Origin: Sulfuricurvum sp.
Lineage (GTDB): Bacteria > Campylobacterota > Campylobacteria > Campylobacterales > Sulfurimonadaceae
Direction: 5' to 3'
NCBI GenBank assembly: GCA_030693335.1
Contig: JAUYAU010000001.1
Span: forward strand, 77,796-141,795
DNA length: 64,000 nt
Shown here: one piece after another, positions 24,997 to 34,900 of the stretch
Layout of the letters: every line of letters begins with the position of its first letter
How positions within the stretch are numbered: the stretch's first letter is position 1
The notes under the pieces: model-generated
Told to the model about the DNA's origin: nothing
What the model saw: the letters and a program-made list of their open reading frames with translations, nothing else
Database searches by the model: none
Program-made: the position numbers and the translations under genes

Positions 24997-27464
24997 TATT
25001 CAATCTCATTTTTGAGAGGTATTTTGATCGTAAATGTTGTGTAGTCATCTTGACTGCTTACTTCCAGTGTTCCGTCACAATTATCTTCAATAATCATTTT
25101 TGACATATAAAGACCTAAGCCGGTCCCTTGATCATGTTTCGTCGTAAAATAAGGGATAAATACTTTGTCAATAATAGCGGGGCAAATCCCTCCGGCATTG
25201 TCTTGAATAGTGAGTATCGCGTATTGGGTGTCTTGATCCAAAGTGATGATGATTTTAGCATCTCTTGTTTTATTCGCTTCAAAAGCTTCAAAAGCGTTTT
25301 TCAAAATGGTCATAAGAACATGGATAATTTCGTTTCTATAGCTAAAAAATTCTGGATTATTTACGGTAACTTCTTGTATCTCAATTTCGTTACTTTTAAT
25401 AAGATGGTCCATCAAACTAAGTGCGCTGATGATAATTTGAGTGAAATTAAGGGTTTCTTTGGCTTTATTGGGAATGAAAAAATCCTTGAAATCGGTAATT
25501 GTTTCAGAAAGATGAAGAATTTGTTTTTCAATTTTTGTCATATTTTCAATCAGTACTTCATTAGAATCTGCTTTCAATAATTCTTGTATCTTGGTGTGTG
25601 CACTAATGGAATTGATAACCGTGAGTGGTTGGCGCCATTGATGGGCTATGATGGATATCATTTCGTTCATCTGGGCTTGTCGTGAATGCATCTTTAAATT
25701 TTTTTCGTCTTCAACGTCTTTTGTAATGTCACGGATGACAACAATCATTTTAGGATCATTGGGAGCGAAAGCTCTTATCGCGATGTTGAGAATTTTTGCG
25801 CTTTTCGTATTTCCGTATAAAACCAATGATGCTTTTATTTCTACGGGTTGGGCATTACCGGCAGTACTTAGATAGTGATCAAAATCATAGGAGGTACAAG
25901 CGATTTTTCGTATTGAATTTTCGATACTGTTGCCTACTAACATTGTTTTAGTTGTTTTGAAGAGTTCAAGAGCCCTGGTATTACAGTCAATGACGATTTT
26001 ACCTTCCACAACAAATATTGCTTCATTGACGGTTGAAAAAATGGTTCGATAAAAGTGCTCATTGGCTTTAATCTGCTCTTGCGCACGGCGTATGTCAGTG
26101 ATATTTCGAACCATAGCAATGTTATAGTCTATGCCATTGTAGTTGAAGATACGAACACTCGCCTCTACGGGAAAGCTTGTCCCGTCTTTACAAATGACGG
26201 TAGCATAGTCCACCATTTTATTTTGCTGTTTTAGATTTTGAAGATGCTCATTAAAAGACTCATCTCCAGTCAGCGGACGCCTAAATCTTTCCATCCCTAC
26301 TTCGCGTATCTCTTCTAGGGTGTACCCTACCATGGCGGTTGTTGATTTATTGATGTACTCAATGTATCCATCACTGATGCGGATGATAAACATCATATCA
26401 TTGGAAGCATCAATCATGGTGTTTAGAAAAGCAAGCTGATTGTTCTTATTTTCAATGAAATGCTTGGTTTCGCTAATTCTTATAATTATATATACGAGTA
26501 TAAAATAGATAAGCAGTCCGGCCGCAGTGGCTAATAGGGGATAAGTATGGCTTACTTCTTTATCAAATTTGGCAGTACTGGTGAACTTGACATACCATAT
26601 TGTCCCATTGATGTTCAGTTTTTCAACACGATGATATTTTGGAGAATTGTCAGATACATTTTGCGATCGATACAGTAAATGGTCATGGCTCATTTCACTG
26701 TCATCATAGATTTCTAAGTTAACGTACAAATTATCATTGGGTATTTTACTCATCATAGCATTCATTTGAATAGGGCTATAGGCAAAACCTATCAGGGCGT
26801 TTCGACGTTCTTGAACCGTATTGGTCGTTTTTCCTGTTTGGTATACTGGATGGTACATGACTATTCCGGCTGAGGTGCTGTTTTGTGTAAAAAATACTTT
26901 TTCAGATGTGCTCACATCGCCTGTATCTCTTGCTTTTTCCATGGCACTTCTGTACACAGGATGGGAAAACATATCGTATCCGATGGTTTTTTGGTTATTG
27001 GCAGTCATGGGCTCCAGATAAAGAACACTTGAGTATTGTTCGCGTACACCAGATGGGAAGATGGAAAAAGATGGGAAATTATCAGAACGTATTTTTTTTT
27101 CAAAATTGCGAAGATCACCGGGATTAAGCATGATGCTAAAACCGATTCCTTGAAGTCCGGGATAACTTTTATTCAAATTGAGTTCTTGAACAAAATGGTA
27201 CCATTCTTCTCGTGTCACCGTATCGCTTGCTACTATCATCCCTACGCTTGCATGCAAAGCCAGTTCGTATTTAGAAATGTATTTTGTAATATTATTAGCT
27301 GTTGAATGAACGGTTCTTGAAAAACGGAGTTGATCTTGATTTTCATAATATTTCGTAGTGAATGACCAAATAATGGCAGAAAGAATGAGAGAGAGAATTA
27401 GAATAGCCCATTTCGTTATCTTCAGGGGATAATGTTTTTGTGACCATATTTCATTGCCTATCAT
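24996..27464 (-). CDS. CHASE-PAS-PAS membrane histidine kinase
   Basis: 822 residues. Transmembrane helix near 17-37, periplasmic CHASE domain (about 60-300; TREEWYHFVQEL, YPGLQGIGFSIML, GYDMFSHPVYRSAME), second helix near 310-335 (LLATAAGLLIYFILVYIIIR), PAS domains near 350-470 and 470-590, HisKA with SIIAHQWRQPLTVIN near 608, and HATPase (DNAGGICPAIIDK, GTGLGLYMSK). CHASE domains bind small extracellular molecules such as cytokinin-like or amino-acid ligands; the ligand here is unknown. SD AGGAAAAG precedes the ATG, 30 bases after the upstream gene. The half receiver follows directly, suggesting its cognate regulator was lost. Confidence 0.9.
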   Translation of the reverse strand: MIGNEIWSQKHYPLKITKWAILILSLILSAIIWSFTTKYYENQDQLRFSRTVHSTANNITKYISKYELALHASVGMIVASDTVTREEWYHFVQELNLNKSYPGLQGIGFSIMLNPGDLRNFEKKIRSDNFPSFSIFPSGVREQYSSVLYLEPMTANNQKTIGYDMFSHPVYRSAMEKARDTGDVSTSEKVFFTQNSTSAGIVMYHPVYQTGKTTNTVQERRNALIGFAYSPIQMNAMMSKIPNDNLYVNLEIYDDSEMSHDHLLYRSQNVSDNSPKYHRVEKLNINGTIWYVKFTSTAKFDKEVSHTYPLLATAAGLLIYFILVYIIIRISETKHFIENKNNQLAFLNTMIDASNDMMFIIRISDGYIEYINKSTTAMVGYTLEEIREVGMERFRRPLTGDESFNEHLQNLKQQNKMVDYATVICKDGTSFPVEASVRIFNYNGIDYNIAMVRNITDIRRAQEQIKANEHFYRTIFSTVNEAIFVVEGKIVIDCNTRALELFKTTKTMLVGNSIENSIRKIACTSYDFDHYLSTAGNAQPVEIKASLVLYGNTKSAKILNIAIRAFAPNDPKMIVVIRDITKDVEDEKNLKMHSRQAQMNEMISIIAHQWRQPLTVINSISAHTKIQELLKADSNEVLIENMTKIEKQILHLSETITDFKDFFIPNKAKETLNFTQIIISALSLMDHLIKSNEIEIQEVTVNNPEFFSYRNEIIHVLMTILKNAFEAFEANKTRDAKIIITLDQDTQYAILTIQDNAGGICPAIIDKVFIPYFTTKHDQGTGLGLYMSKMIIEDNCDGTLEVSSQDDYTTFTIKIPLKNEIE

Positions 27465-27494
27465 TCTTTTCCTGCCTTAACTAAAAAAATTTGA

Positions 27495-28544
27495 TTAAAA
27501 AAATTCAATTTCACCTTCTTCCATTGCTTCTGGAAGTATCAGACCTATGACCTGTTTAATACTGATGCTTGTAGGCTGATGAATGTGATGGATGTTTTTC
27601 ATGGCCATACTCTCTATGGAGAACCGTTTCATGTAGCGGTCCATGTCGATACTGATTGAATCAAACAAGGCTAAAATGTTATCAGGATTCGATTGGTACA
27701 GAGCAACAAATGTGTCCATATTTTGAACGATGGTCAACGAGAGCTCTTCCATACTATGTGCCAATGGATCTAAAAACGGGGTGTAGTGGAGCAGGATGTT
27801 TGCAACTTTACCAAATTGCAAACCTGCTGATTTGATGAGTTCAAGGTCTTGTTCATCATAAAAACGTCCAAGCAGTTCAGGGATTTCGTTGAGTATTTCT
27901 GCCATTTCCTCACAATCGTCATGGTTAAACAAAACATTTTCAACCCCTTCATCTTCATCGCTTGCAAAATAATCATTTAGGAGCGGTTCTGAAATTTGCG
28001 GTTGACTGTGCGCCAAAAGATTTTCGACCTGCTGATGTTTGACGGAAACGGTATTGACTTGTGCCTCCAATAGGCGAATTTGTTTTTTGAGTCTGCCGCG
28101 TTCAATGTTTAGCATTTCAAAAAGCTCAATATTGCTTTTTTGCGTATCAGCATCACGACATACAGGATAAAGAATATTAAGCAAATCTTGGTGCATGATA
28201 GGTTTTAGGATAAAACTGCTGATTCCGCTGCGAATCAAATTGATCAAAATCTCCGATTCGTTATGTGCGGAAATGGCGATTACTTTTTGATCCGGATTGA
28301 TTTCACGCATATGACGTATCATCTCAATTCCATTCATCCGAGGCATATTGATGTCGGTGATAATAATGTCATAAAAATGACGGTTGTACTTATCCAGTCC
28401 ATCTATGCCATCAACGGCAATGTGCAGTTTTTCGAAAAAGGGTTCTAAAAGCAAGACCGTTTCTTCTCTTAGCTTTACATCATCTTCTACGTAAAGTACG
28501 TGCAGTTTACTGGAAAATTTATAAACATTTTTTGTGGTAATCAT
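27495..28544 (-). CDS. Response regulator with unrecognised C-terminal domain
   Basis: 349 residues. Receiver at 10-130 with LYVEDD, phosphoacceptor in IIITDINMPRMNG, AISAHN and FILKPIM. A coiled coil (about 145-180) connects to a helical C-terminal domain of about 162 residues beginning LLNDYFASDEDEG and ending GEIEFF. I do not recognise this domain. It aligns without gaps to the C-terminus of the protein at 60725-61738 (74 of 162 identical by eye), with ILLHYxPFLD, DMDRY, RFSxESM and NxHHIHxPT as the best conserved blocks. Its start overlaps the upstream kinase stop (ATGA), so the kinase at 28541 is the likely phosphodonor. Confidence 0.82.
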   Translation of the reverse strand: MITTKNVYKFSSKLHVLYVEDDVKLREETVLLLEPFFEKLHIAVDGIDGLDKYNRHFYDIIITDINMPRMNGIEMIRHMREINPDQKVIAISAHNESEILINLIRSGISSFILKPIMHQDLLNILYPVCRDADTQKSNIELFEMLNIERGRLKKQIRLLEAQVNTVSVKHQQVENLLAHSQPQISEPLLNDYFASDEDEGVENVLFNHDDCEEMAEILNEIPELLGRFYDEQDLELIKSAGLQFGKVANILLHYTPFLDPLAHSMEELSLTIVQNMDTFVALYQSNPDNILALFDSISIDMDRYMKRFSIESMAMKNIHHIHQPTSISIKQVIGLILPEAMEEGEIEFF

Positions 28545-29731
28545 GATACTACTTCCATTTTATTGATAGGTATTTTTATGCAAAAGTCTGCTCCACCAAA
28601 AGCCGTATTATTTGTCACGCTCAGTGTTCCCTCTATGTGATGTTCTATAATCGTTTTGGACATATGCAGTCCCAGTCCCGTTCCGTTTTTTTTGCTTTTT
28701 GTTGAAAAATAAGGGAGAAAAATCTGATCCACAATGGATGAGCTGATCCCTCCTGCATTGTCGGCAATGTTAATGTAAACAAATTCTCCGCCTTGCTTGA
28801 CGGATATGCGCAGTTTTGGATTTTCGATCTCTTGTTCGCCAAAGGCATCTTTTGCATTGTTGATGATGTTGATGAGTGCCTGTTTGAGTTCGTTTTCATA
28901 GGATGTCAAAATAATAGAATCGTCATGGTTTATTTTCAAATCGATATTAAGCAACGCTTTGTCCAATAATGCCATCCTGCATACGCTGTCTATCAATTCA
29001 GAGGCTTTAAACGTGCTGAGCCCTGTTTCTGGACGATAAAAATTACGAAAATCATTGACGGTTTTAGAAAGGTAATCTGCTGATTCTTCTATGCGTTCAA
29101 AGGCATTGCAAAGATCTGCTTGTAATTGCTCGTATGGATTTTGTGTTTTTGTATAAACATCTAAGTCTATTCGTGTTCGCAAGGTTGCCGTAATGGCAGT
29201 AATGACTGCCAGAGGCTGGCGCCATTGATGGGCAATCATAGAGATCATATCGCCGGTTTGGGCTAGTTTCGACTGCTGAATAAGAATGTTTGTTTGAAGC
29301 TCATGTTCCTGAGAGAGTTTTTCGTTAAAGATTTGTGTTGATTGCGAGTCAATGCTCTCTTTTAAAACAGATGCTGCTTGGTTGGCTATAGTGATAAATT
29401 TTTGTGCACTGATGGGTTTAATCATAAACAATGAGACATCATTTTTTATGATTGAAAAGAGATGCGGGGCATCTTTTTCGCTGATGATTACCGAAAAGAG
29501 TTGATTCTTATCGTAGTTTTTGATATTTGATATCAGCTCTTTCGCGTTCATATTTTCTAGATTGAAGTCAATGTAAATAATATCAAAACGTCCTATCTCG
29601 TGAATATTCAAAGCATCTTCGGCAGAATGGACAATGTCAATTTCATCAAAAACATCGTTTTCTACGAGATTGAGTTCGTGTACCGCATCTGGAGTACTTG
29701 TAACAATTAATGCATTGAGTTTTTTAGTCAT
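28541..29731 (-). CDS. Histidine kinase with N-terminal pseudo-receiver
   Basis: 396 residues from the ATG at 29731; the longer frame to 29851 would overlap the upstream GGDEF-EAL gene. The N-terminal 125 residues have the receiver fold pattern (ALIVTSTPDA, IIYIDFNLENM, VIISEKD, FMIKPISAQ), but the acidic pair is replaced by Thr-Ser, so Mg binding and phosphorylation are doubtful. Then come HisKA (SMIAHQWRQPLAVIT near 187) and HATPase (NAKDAFGEQ, DNAGGISSS, GTGLGLHMSK). Cytosolic. It lies five bases after the GGDEF-EAL gene and overlaps the following regulator, within one operon. Confidence 0.86.
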   Translation of the reverse strand: MTKKLNALIVTSTPDAVHELNLVENDVFDEIDIVHSAEDALNIHEIGRFDIIYIDFNLENMNAKELISNIKNYDKNQLFSVIISEKDAPHLFSIIKNDVSLFMIKPISAQKFITIANQAASVLKESIDSQSTQIFNEKLSQEHELQTNILIQQSKLAQTGDMISMIAHQWRQPLAVITAITATLRTRIDLDVYTKTQNPYEQLQADLCNAFERIEESADYLSKTVNDFRNFYRPETGLSTFKASELIDSVCRMALLDKALLNIDLKINHDDSIILTSYENELKQALINIINNAKDAFGEQEIENPKLRISVKQGGEFVYINIADNAGGISSSIVDQIFLPYFSTKSKKNGTGLGLHMSKTIIEHHIEGTLSVTNNTAFGGADFCIKIPINKMEVVS

Positions 29732-29736
29732 TATTT

Positions 29737-31920
29737 TCAAGACTCCGTAGGATTTAGTATATTTTTTGTTTTGACATATTTTTGTAAAAAAACTTCTATT
29801 TGGGATGCCGGCATTGGTTTGGCATTGTAATAGCCCTGTATCGCTGAACACCCTTTTGATACCAGATAGTTTTGCTGTTCTTGCGTTTCGACACCCTCAG
29901 CTATGATGTCAAATTGCATGCTTTTGGCTAAAAATATGATCGATTGAACGATTGCTTCACTGTTTGGGTTACCGGGGATATCACGGACGAAAGACTGGTC
30001 GATTTTGAGTTTATGTATCGGAAGTTTTTGCAAATAAGAGAGTGAAGAATAGCCTGTTCCAAAATCATCGATGGAGAGATGAATTCCGACATCTTTGAGT
30101 CTTTGCAGCATTCTGATCGCTTCATCGGCGTGCTTCATCGTATACCCTTCCGTAATTTCAAGCTCTATCCAATCGCTTTTACATTTCGCGTCTGCGAGTC
30201 TTTGGATGATGCTCTCTACAAAATTCTCTTTTTGCAGTTCTATGGCAGAGAGGTTGATGGCTACTCTTCCCGGTTTATAGCCTTGCGCATACCACTGTGC
30301 TATTTGAGAGGTTGCTTGGGAAAATACGAACTCGCCGATCTTGTGTATCAGTCCTGCTTCTTCGGCTATGGGGATAAAAACAGCGGGAGAAATAAATCCG
30401 TTTGGTGTTTTCCATCGTATGAGCGCTTCCACTCCCAACACTTTGTTCTCGACGGCATCGATTTGCGGCTGGTAGTAGACTTCAAATTCTTTTAGCTCCA
30501 ATGCGGTTCGAATATTTTTTGCCATCATCATGCTGTACAGTGTTTTATCGGTCATCTCTTTGTTGTAAAACGTATACGCATTGCGTCCTTCGTCTTTGGC
30601 ACGGTACATCGCCGTATCCGCATTGCGTATAAGAATTTCAGCGGTATCGCCATCATCAGGATAGATGCTGACTCCGGCACTGAGGGTTAAATGGAGGTGA
30701 TGGTCATCGATATCAAACGGTTCATCCATGGCTTTTACCATTTTACCCGCAATCTCTGCGACTGCGGAAATGTCTGTTATGTCTTCGAGTAAAACGGTGA
30801 ATTCATCTCCCCCGAAACGGGCGACGGTATCCTCGCTTCTTAGAATTGCAGAGAGTCTATGGGCTAACAGCTGGACAATTTTATCCCCTGTTTCATGACC
30901 TAAAGAGTCATTTATTTGTTTAAAACGATCCAAATCTATGAACATAACCGCAAGTTTTTTTTGGGAACGCTCTACTTTTTTCATCGCATGATTCAGCCTG
31001 TCCATATACAGCACACGATTTGGCAAATCGGTGAGTGGATCATGTTGTGCCTGATACCCTAGCTCATCCCTGGCTGCTTGAATTGCATTCATTGCGTCTT
31101 TTTGTGCAGTGATGTCAGAATATGCCCCCAGGATTCCGACAACATTCCCATTTGAATCCATCAAAGGTACTTTGGATGTTGACAGCCACATCTGGCTTCC
31201 ATCTTGTTTGGTTTGTTTTTCCTCAAAATTGAGCTTTTTTATGCCGCTTTTGATCACTTCTTGATCGTCTTTTATGTAGTCTTTTGCCTCATTTTTCCAT
31301 GAAAAATCATAATCGGTTTTGCCGATAAAATCTGCTTCGCTCTCAAGCCCTGCATCTTGTGCAAAAAGACGGTTACAGCCTAAAAAACGGGATTGCCTGT
31401 CTTTCCAAAAGATACGGATTGGGACGGTATCGATAATTCTTTTTAGGAGCTCTTTGTTTTCATCCAAATCTTTCTTGAGCTCTTTTGTCAGAAGAATCAC
31501 CTTTTTATCATTGTTAATGCTGATTGCAGTGCTGATGAAACTGTTCAAAAGATGTTTAAACTCAGGTGGTTTGGGAACGAATTTGCTAATGCCGATTTCG
31601 ATAAATTCTCTAAAATACTCCATTTCTTCAAATGCGGATATCACGATAATCGCTTGGTGCGGATTTATTTCCCGAATTTTTCGAGAGAGAGAGCGTCCGT
31701 CTAGTTTGGGCATCATTATATCGGTAAGGACGATATCGAACTGCCCATTTTTATAGGCTTCCAGCCCTTCTAGTCCATCGTGTGCCAAGGTGATCGATTT
31801 AAAAAATGGGCTAAGCATTTCCTTGGTAGATTCAGCAATTTCCTGATCATCTTCAACATACAAAAGATCTAAAGTTTGGCACTGCTCGAGCATCTCCTGT
31901 ATCAAATCAGACAGTTCCAT
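29737..31920 (-). CDS. REC-PAS-GGDEF-EAL protein
   Basis: 727 residues. The ATG at 31920 is chosen over the longer frame because the protein then begins MELSDLIQEMLEQC, matching MELSHLIQEMFAQC of the hybrid kinase at 37933. Receiver (LLYVEDDQEI; LTDIMMPKLDG; FVPKPPE), PAS (about 170-290), GGDEF (VARFGGDEFTVLL with RSED I-site five residues before), EAL ([30 protein letters not shown]). Both catalytic motifs are intact, so it could make or degrade c-di-GMP depending on receiver state. It overlaps the giant kinase gene by 14 bases. Confidence 0.9.
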   Translation of the reverse strand: MELSDLIQEMLEQCQTLDLLYVEDDQEIAESTKEMLSPFFKSITLAHDGLEGLEAYKNGQFDIVLTDIMMPKLDGRSLSRKIREINPHQAIIVISAFEEMEYFREFIEIGISKFVPKPPEFKHLLNSFISTAISINNDKKVILLTKELKKDLDENKELLKRIIDTVPIRIFWKDRQSRFLGCNRLFAQDAGLESEADFIGKTDYDFSWKNEAKDYIKDDQEVIKSGIKKLNFEEKQTKQDGSQMWLSTSKVPLMDSNGNVVGILGAYSDITAQKDAMNAIQAARDELGYQAQHDPLTDLPNRVLYMDRLNHAMKKVERSQKKLAVMFIDLDRFKQINDSLGHETGDKIVQLLAHRLSAILRSEDTVARFGGDEFTVLLEDITDISAVAEIAGKMVKAMDEPFDIDDHHLHLTLSAGVSIYPDDGDTAEILIRNADTAMYRAKDEGRNAYTFYNKEMTDKTLYSMMMAKNIRTALELKEFEVYYQPQIDAVENKVLGVEALIRWKTPNGFISPAVFIPIAEEAGLIHKIGEFVFSQATSQIAQWYAQGYKPGRVAINLSAIELQKENFVESIIQRLADAKCKSDWIELEITEGYTMKHADEAIRMLQRLKDVGIHLSIDDFGTGYSSLSYLQKLPIHKLKIDQSFVRDIPGNPNSEAIVQSIIFLAKSMQFDIIAEGVETQEQQNYLVSKGCSAIQGYYNAKPMPASQIEVFLQKYVKTKNILNPTES

Positions 31921-34900
31921 TGGAATCCTTTGTTGGCATGGATAGGGTGAATTTTGCTCCATTGGCCGTATTTTCAACATGCAAGGAGCCTTTACAGTGC
32001 TCTTCAACGATGGTTTTGCTCATGTACAGACCCAAGCCGGTTCCATTGTGCTCATTTTTGGTTGATACATAAGGTAAAAAGAGGGTGCTTATAACACTTG
32101 AATCAATTCCCCCAGCATTGTCTTCTATCGTGATAAAAGTTATGTCATCTTGATGATTGGACTTGATAGTAAGCGTTGGATTGACGATTTTTCGCTCTTT
32201 GAAGGCATCCTGCGCATTTTTAATCAGATTGAGGAACACCTGTATCATCTCATGCTCATAGGTTAAATAGGATACATCATTGGTGTAATCGGTGACAATT
32301 TCTACTTTATCATTTTTGAGAGTATGGCGGATCAATCTCAGTGCCTTGTCTATGATTATGGAGCTTTTTGTCAATGTTTTTTCTTTGTCAGGTCTGAAAA
32401 AATCTCTAAAATCGCTGATGGTTCGAGAGAGATATTGTACTTGGGTATCGACGTCACCCAAGCTTTGCTCTATCCCCTGCAGTGTATACTGCTCGAGTGC
32501 AATGTTAACGCGCTGTTTGTTCATCAGCGCACTGATAACAGAGAGCGGCTGGCGCCACTGGTGTGCAATCATGGAGAGCATTTCCCCCATTTGCGCTTGA
32601 CGTGTCTGCATCATGAACAGCTTGTCTTTGATGTTTCGCTGAGTTACATTTTCTTGAATGGTGACGAAATTGGTCACTTCACGATTCGTATTTAAAATCG
32701 GAAAAATAGTAGAGGAACAGTCGAGATTGTCTCCATTTTTTATTTTATTGATAATCGTACCGCGCCATATTTGCTGTTTATGTGCAATCGTGTCCCACAG
32801 ATCTGTGTAAAACTCTTTTGGATGGATGCCCGAACAAAAGATGCTCATCTTTTTACCAATAAGCTCCTGCTCAAAATAGCCCGTCATGATGAGGGATTGT
32901 TTGTTTGCATACTCTATCACCCCTTCAGTGTTCGTGATGATAGTGCTAAAAGGGTTTTGATCCACCACTTGGGTTAGACGTGAAATTTCGGCTTTGGCTT
33001 CCTCGGAATTGGTGATGTCTTGTATCGTCCCGGAAATCTTTTGTACATCGTTCTCCCAGTAAGTTTGCGCTTTTTGATGGACGATTTTTTCATTTCCATT
33101 CGCCGTGATGATACGATGCCGGATGTTGTATCCGCGATTGCCATTCAATGCTTTTTGGACAGCATTTTGAATCAAAGCTACATCATCGGGGTGTACATGC
33201 TCAATAAACCACTCATGGTCGATAATTTGACTAAACGGTTCAATCTCGTAAATACGGTAGACTTCCGCACTCCATTCAAGATCTTCTGTGTCGGCATTAT
33301 ATTTCCAGCTTCCCAGATGGGCTAGCTCTTGAGCCTTATTGAGCTCTTCGGAACTCTTGGTGAGGGACTCATACAGGAGTGTATTTTTGAGAACGATGGA
33401 AGCCTGTGTCAGTAGCAGCTCCAGTGTCCGTACCGATTCTGAACTAAGCGGTGTTGCTATCGACTCATTTTCCAAATACAGCACCGCACTGATACTTCCC
33501 TCAAGAGAGCTCACAATCGCACTGCAAGAAGCGGGTTTATGCGTTTGCAAGTACGGATCATTGAGAAAGATATCAGATGCTAATGGATTATCCAGAATAA
33601 GGTTCTGTTGAGCGTTTAGAGCATACTGGATCACGCTTTGAGGTATGAGAGGATATTGGGCGAGCAAAAAACCGCACATTTCGATTTTTCCTTGTGCAAA
33701 ATCAATGGTTGCTTTGGTGTAATAGTCGTTGCCGTATTTTAGGATCAAAATAGCTCTGCTTGCGGTAGCATTCTCCAAAATCGTTTGCATCAAAGTTTCA
33801 ATGAGTTTGGTGGAATCCAATGTTTGGGAAATCGCGTTAAAAGAGTCAAGAATACTTTGAAAATTTCCAGATTCTGTTTTCAATGATGACCGTTTGGAGG
33901 AGACACTGGAAACGATTTCAGATGACGATATGTATTGAGCGGGAGGGATTAAACCGCTGACATGTGTTGCGATTTCATAGGCACCCCAGGCATTTAGCCC
34001 GACAACTGCTTCATTGAGATAAAAGCGGCTCAAATCGCTGTAAAACATAGAATCCCAAAACCGATAGGCACACAGTGCAGTCAATGCCACAAAATAGGAA
34101 CTTTTACTCTCTTGTGCCGCACGGATGGCATCATCGTAGATACGGGCTACCTCCCATGTGTTCGCAATTCCTTTCATCCGCTCTGCTTTGAGGAGAAGTC
34201 TGCCGGATTTGAAATTCTTTTTAGAGATTTTCATGAACGATTCACATTTATTCAAATCAGAAGTTAAAAGTTCCTGTTCATCAACCGTTAATGGGGTTTT
34301 CTTACCCATGAGCAGGAGCGCACGTACAAAGAGCAAACGCAATTTTGGAAACATGACTACTTCATTTGCCGTTGTATGAACATACTTTGTATAATAGTCC
34401 AATCCCTCATCAAACTCACCTCTCAGGAGGCATATTTGTGCTTTGAGCAATGCGTACCATGCCAGAGCAGGATAAAATTTATCTTCTTCCCACGCTTTTA
34501 TTGCCTTTTCTTCTTCTTTGGCATAATCTTGAGTGTGCTCTTGCAAAGATGCAGCCGTTTGAATCAAAATATTGAAAATAGCAATCATTTTGGTATCGCC
34601 GGACGCTAAAATAAAGTCACTGTTTTGGGAGGCACTGTGCCTGAATTTCTCGAGTGAAAAACCTGCTAGATACTCGGAAAAGAGCATTAAAAAGTTTGCC
34701 CAGGTACCAAAAACAATATCGCCGTTTATTTTAGATTGATGGAGGCTTTTTTGGTAATAAGTGACATTGCTTATGAGCGGTTTGACATAAGGGTTGATGA
34801 AATTCGCCATAAAATTGTGCACTTTTGGGAGCATGATTTTATCGTTAAGCTGTTGATTGAGTTTGATTGCCGCGTCTCCAAAAGCATACCCTTTGGTATA

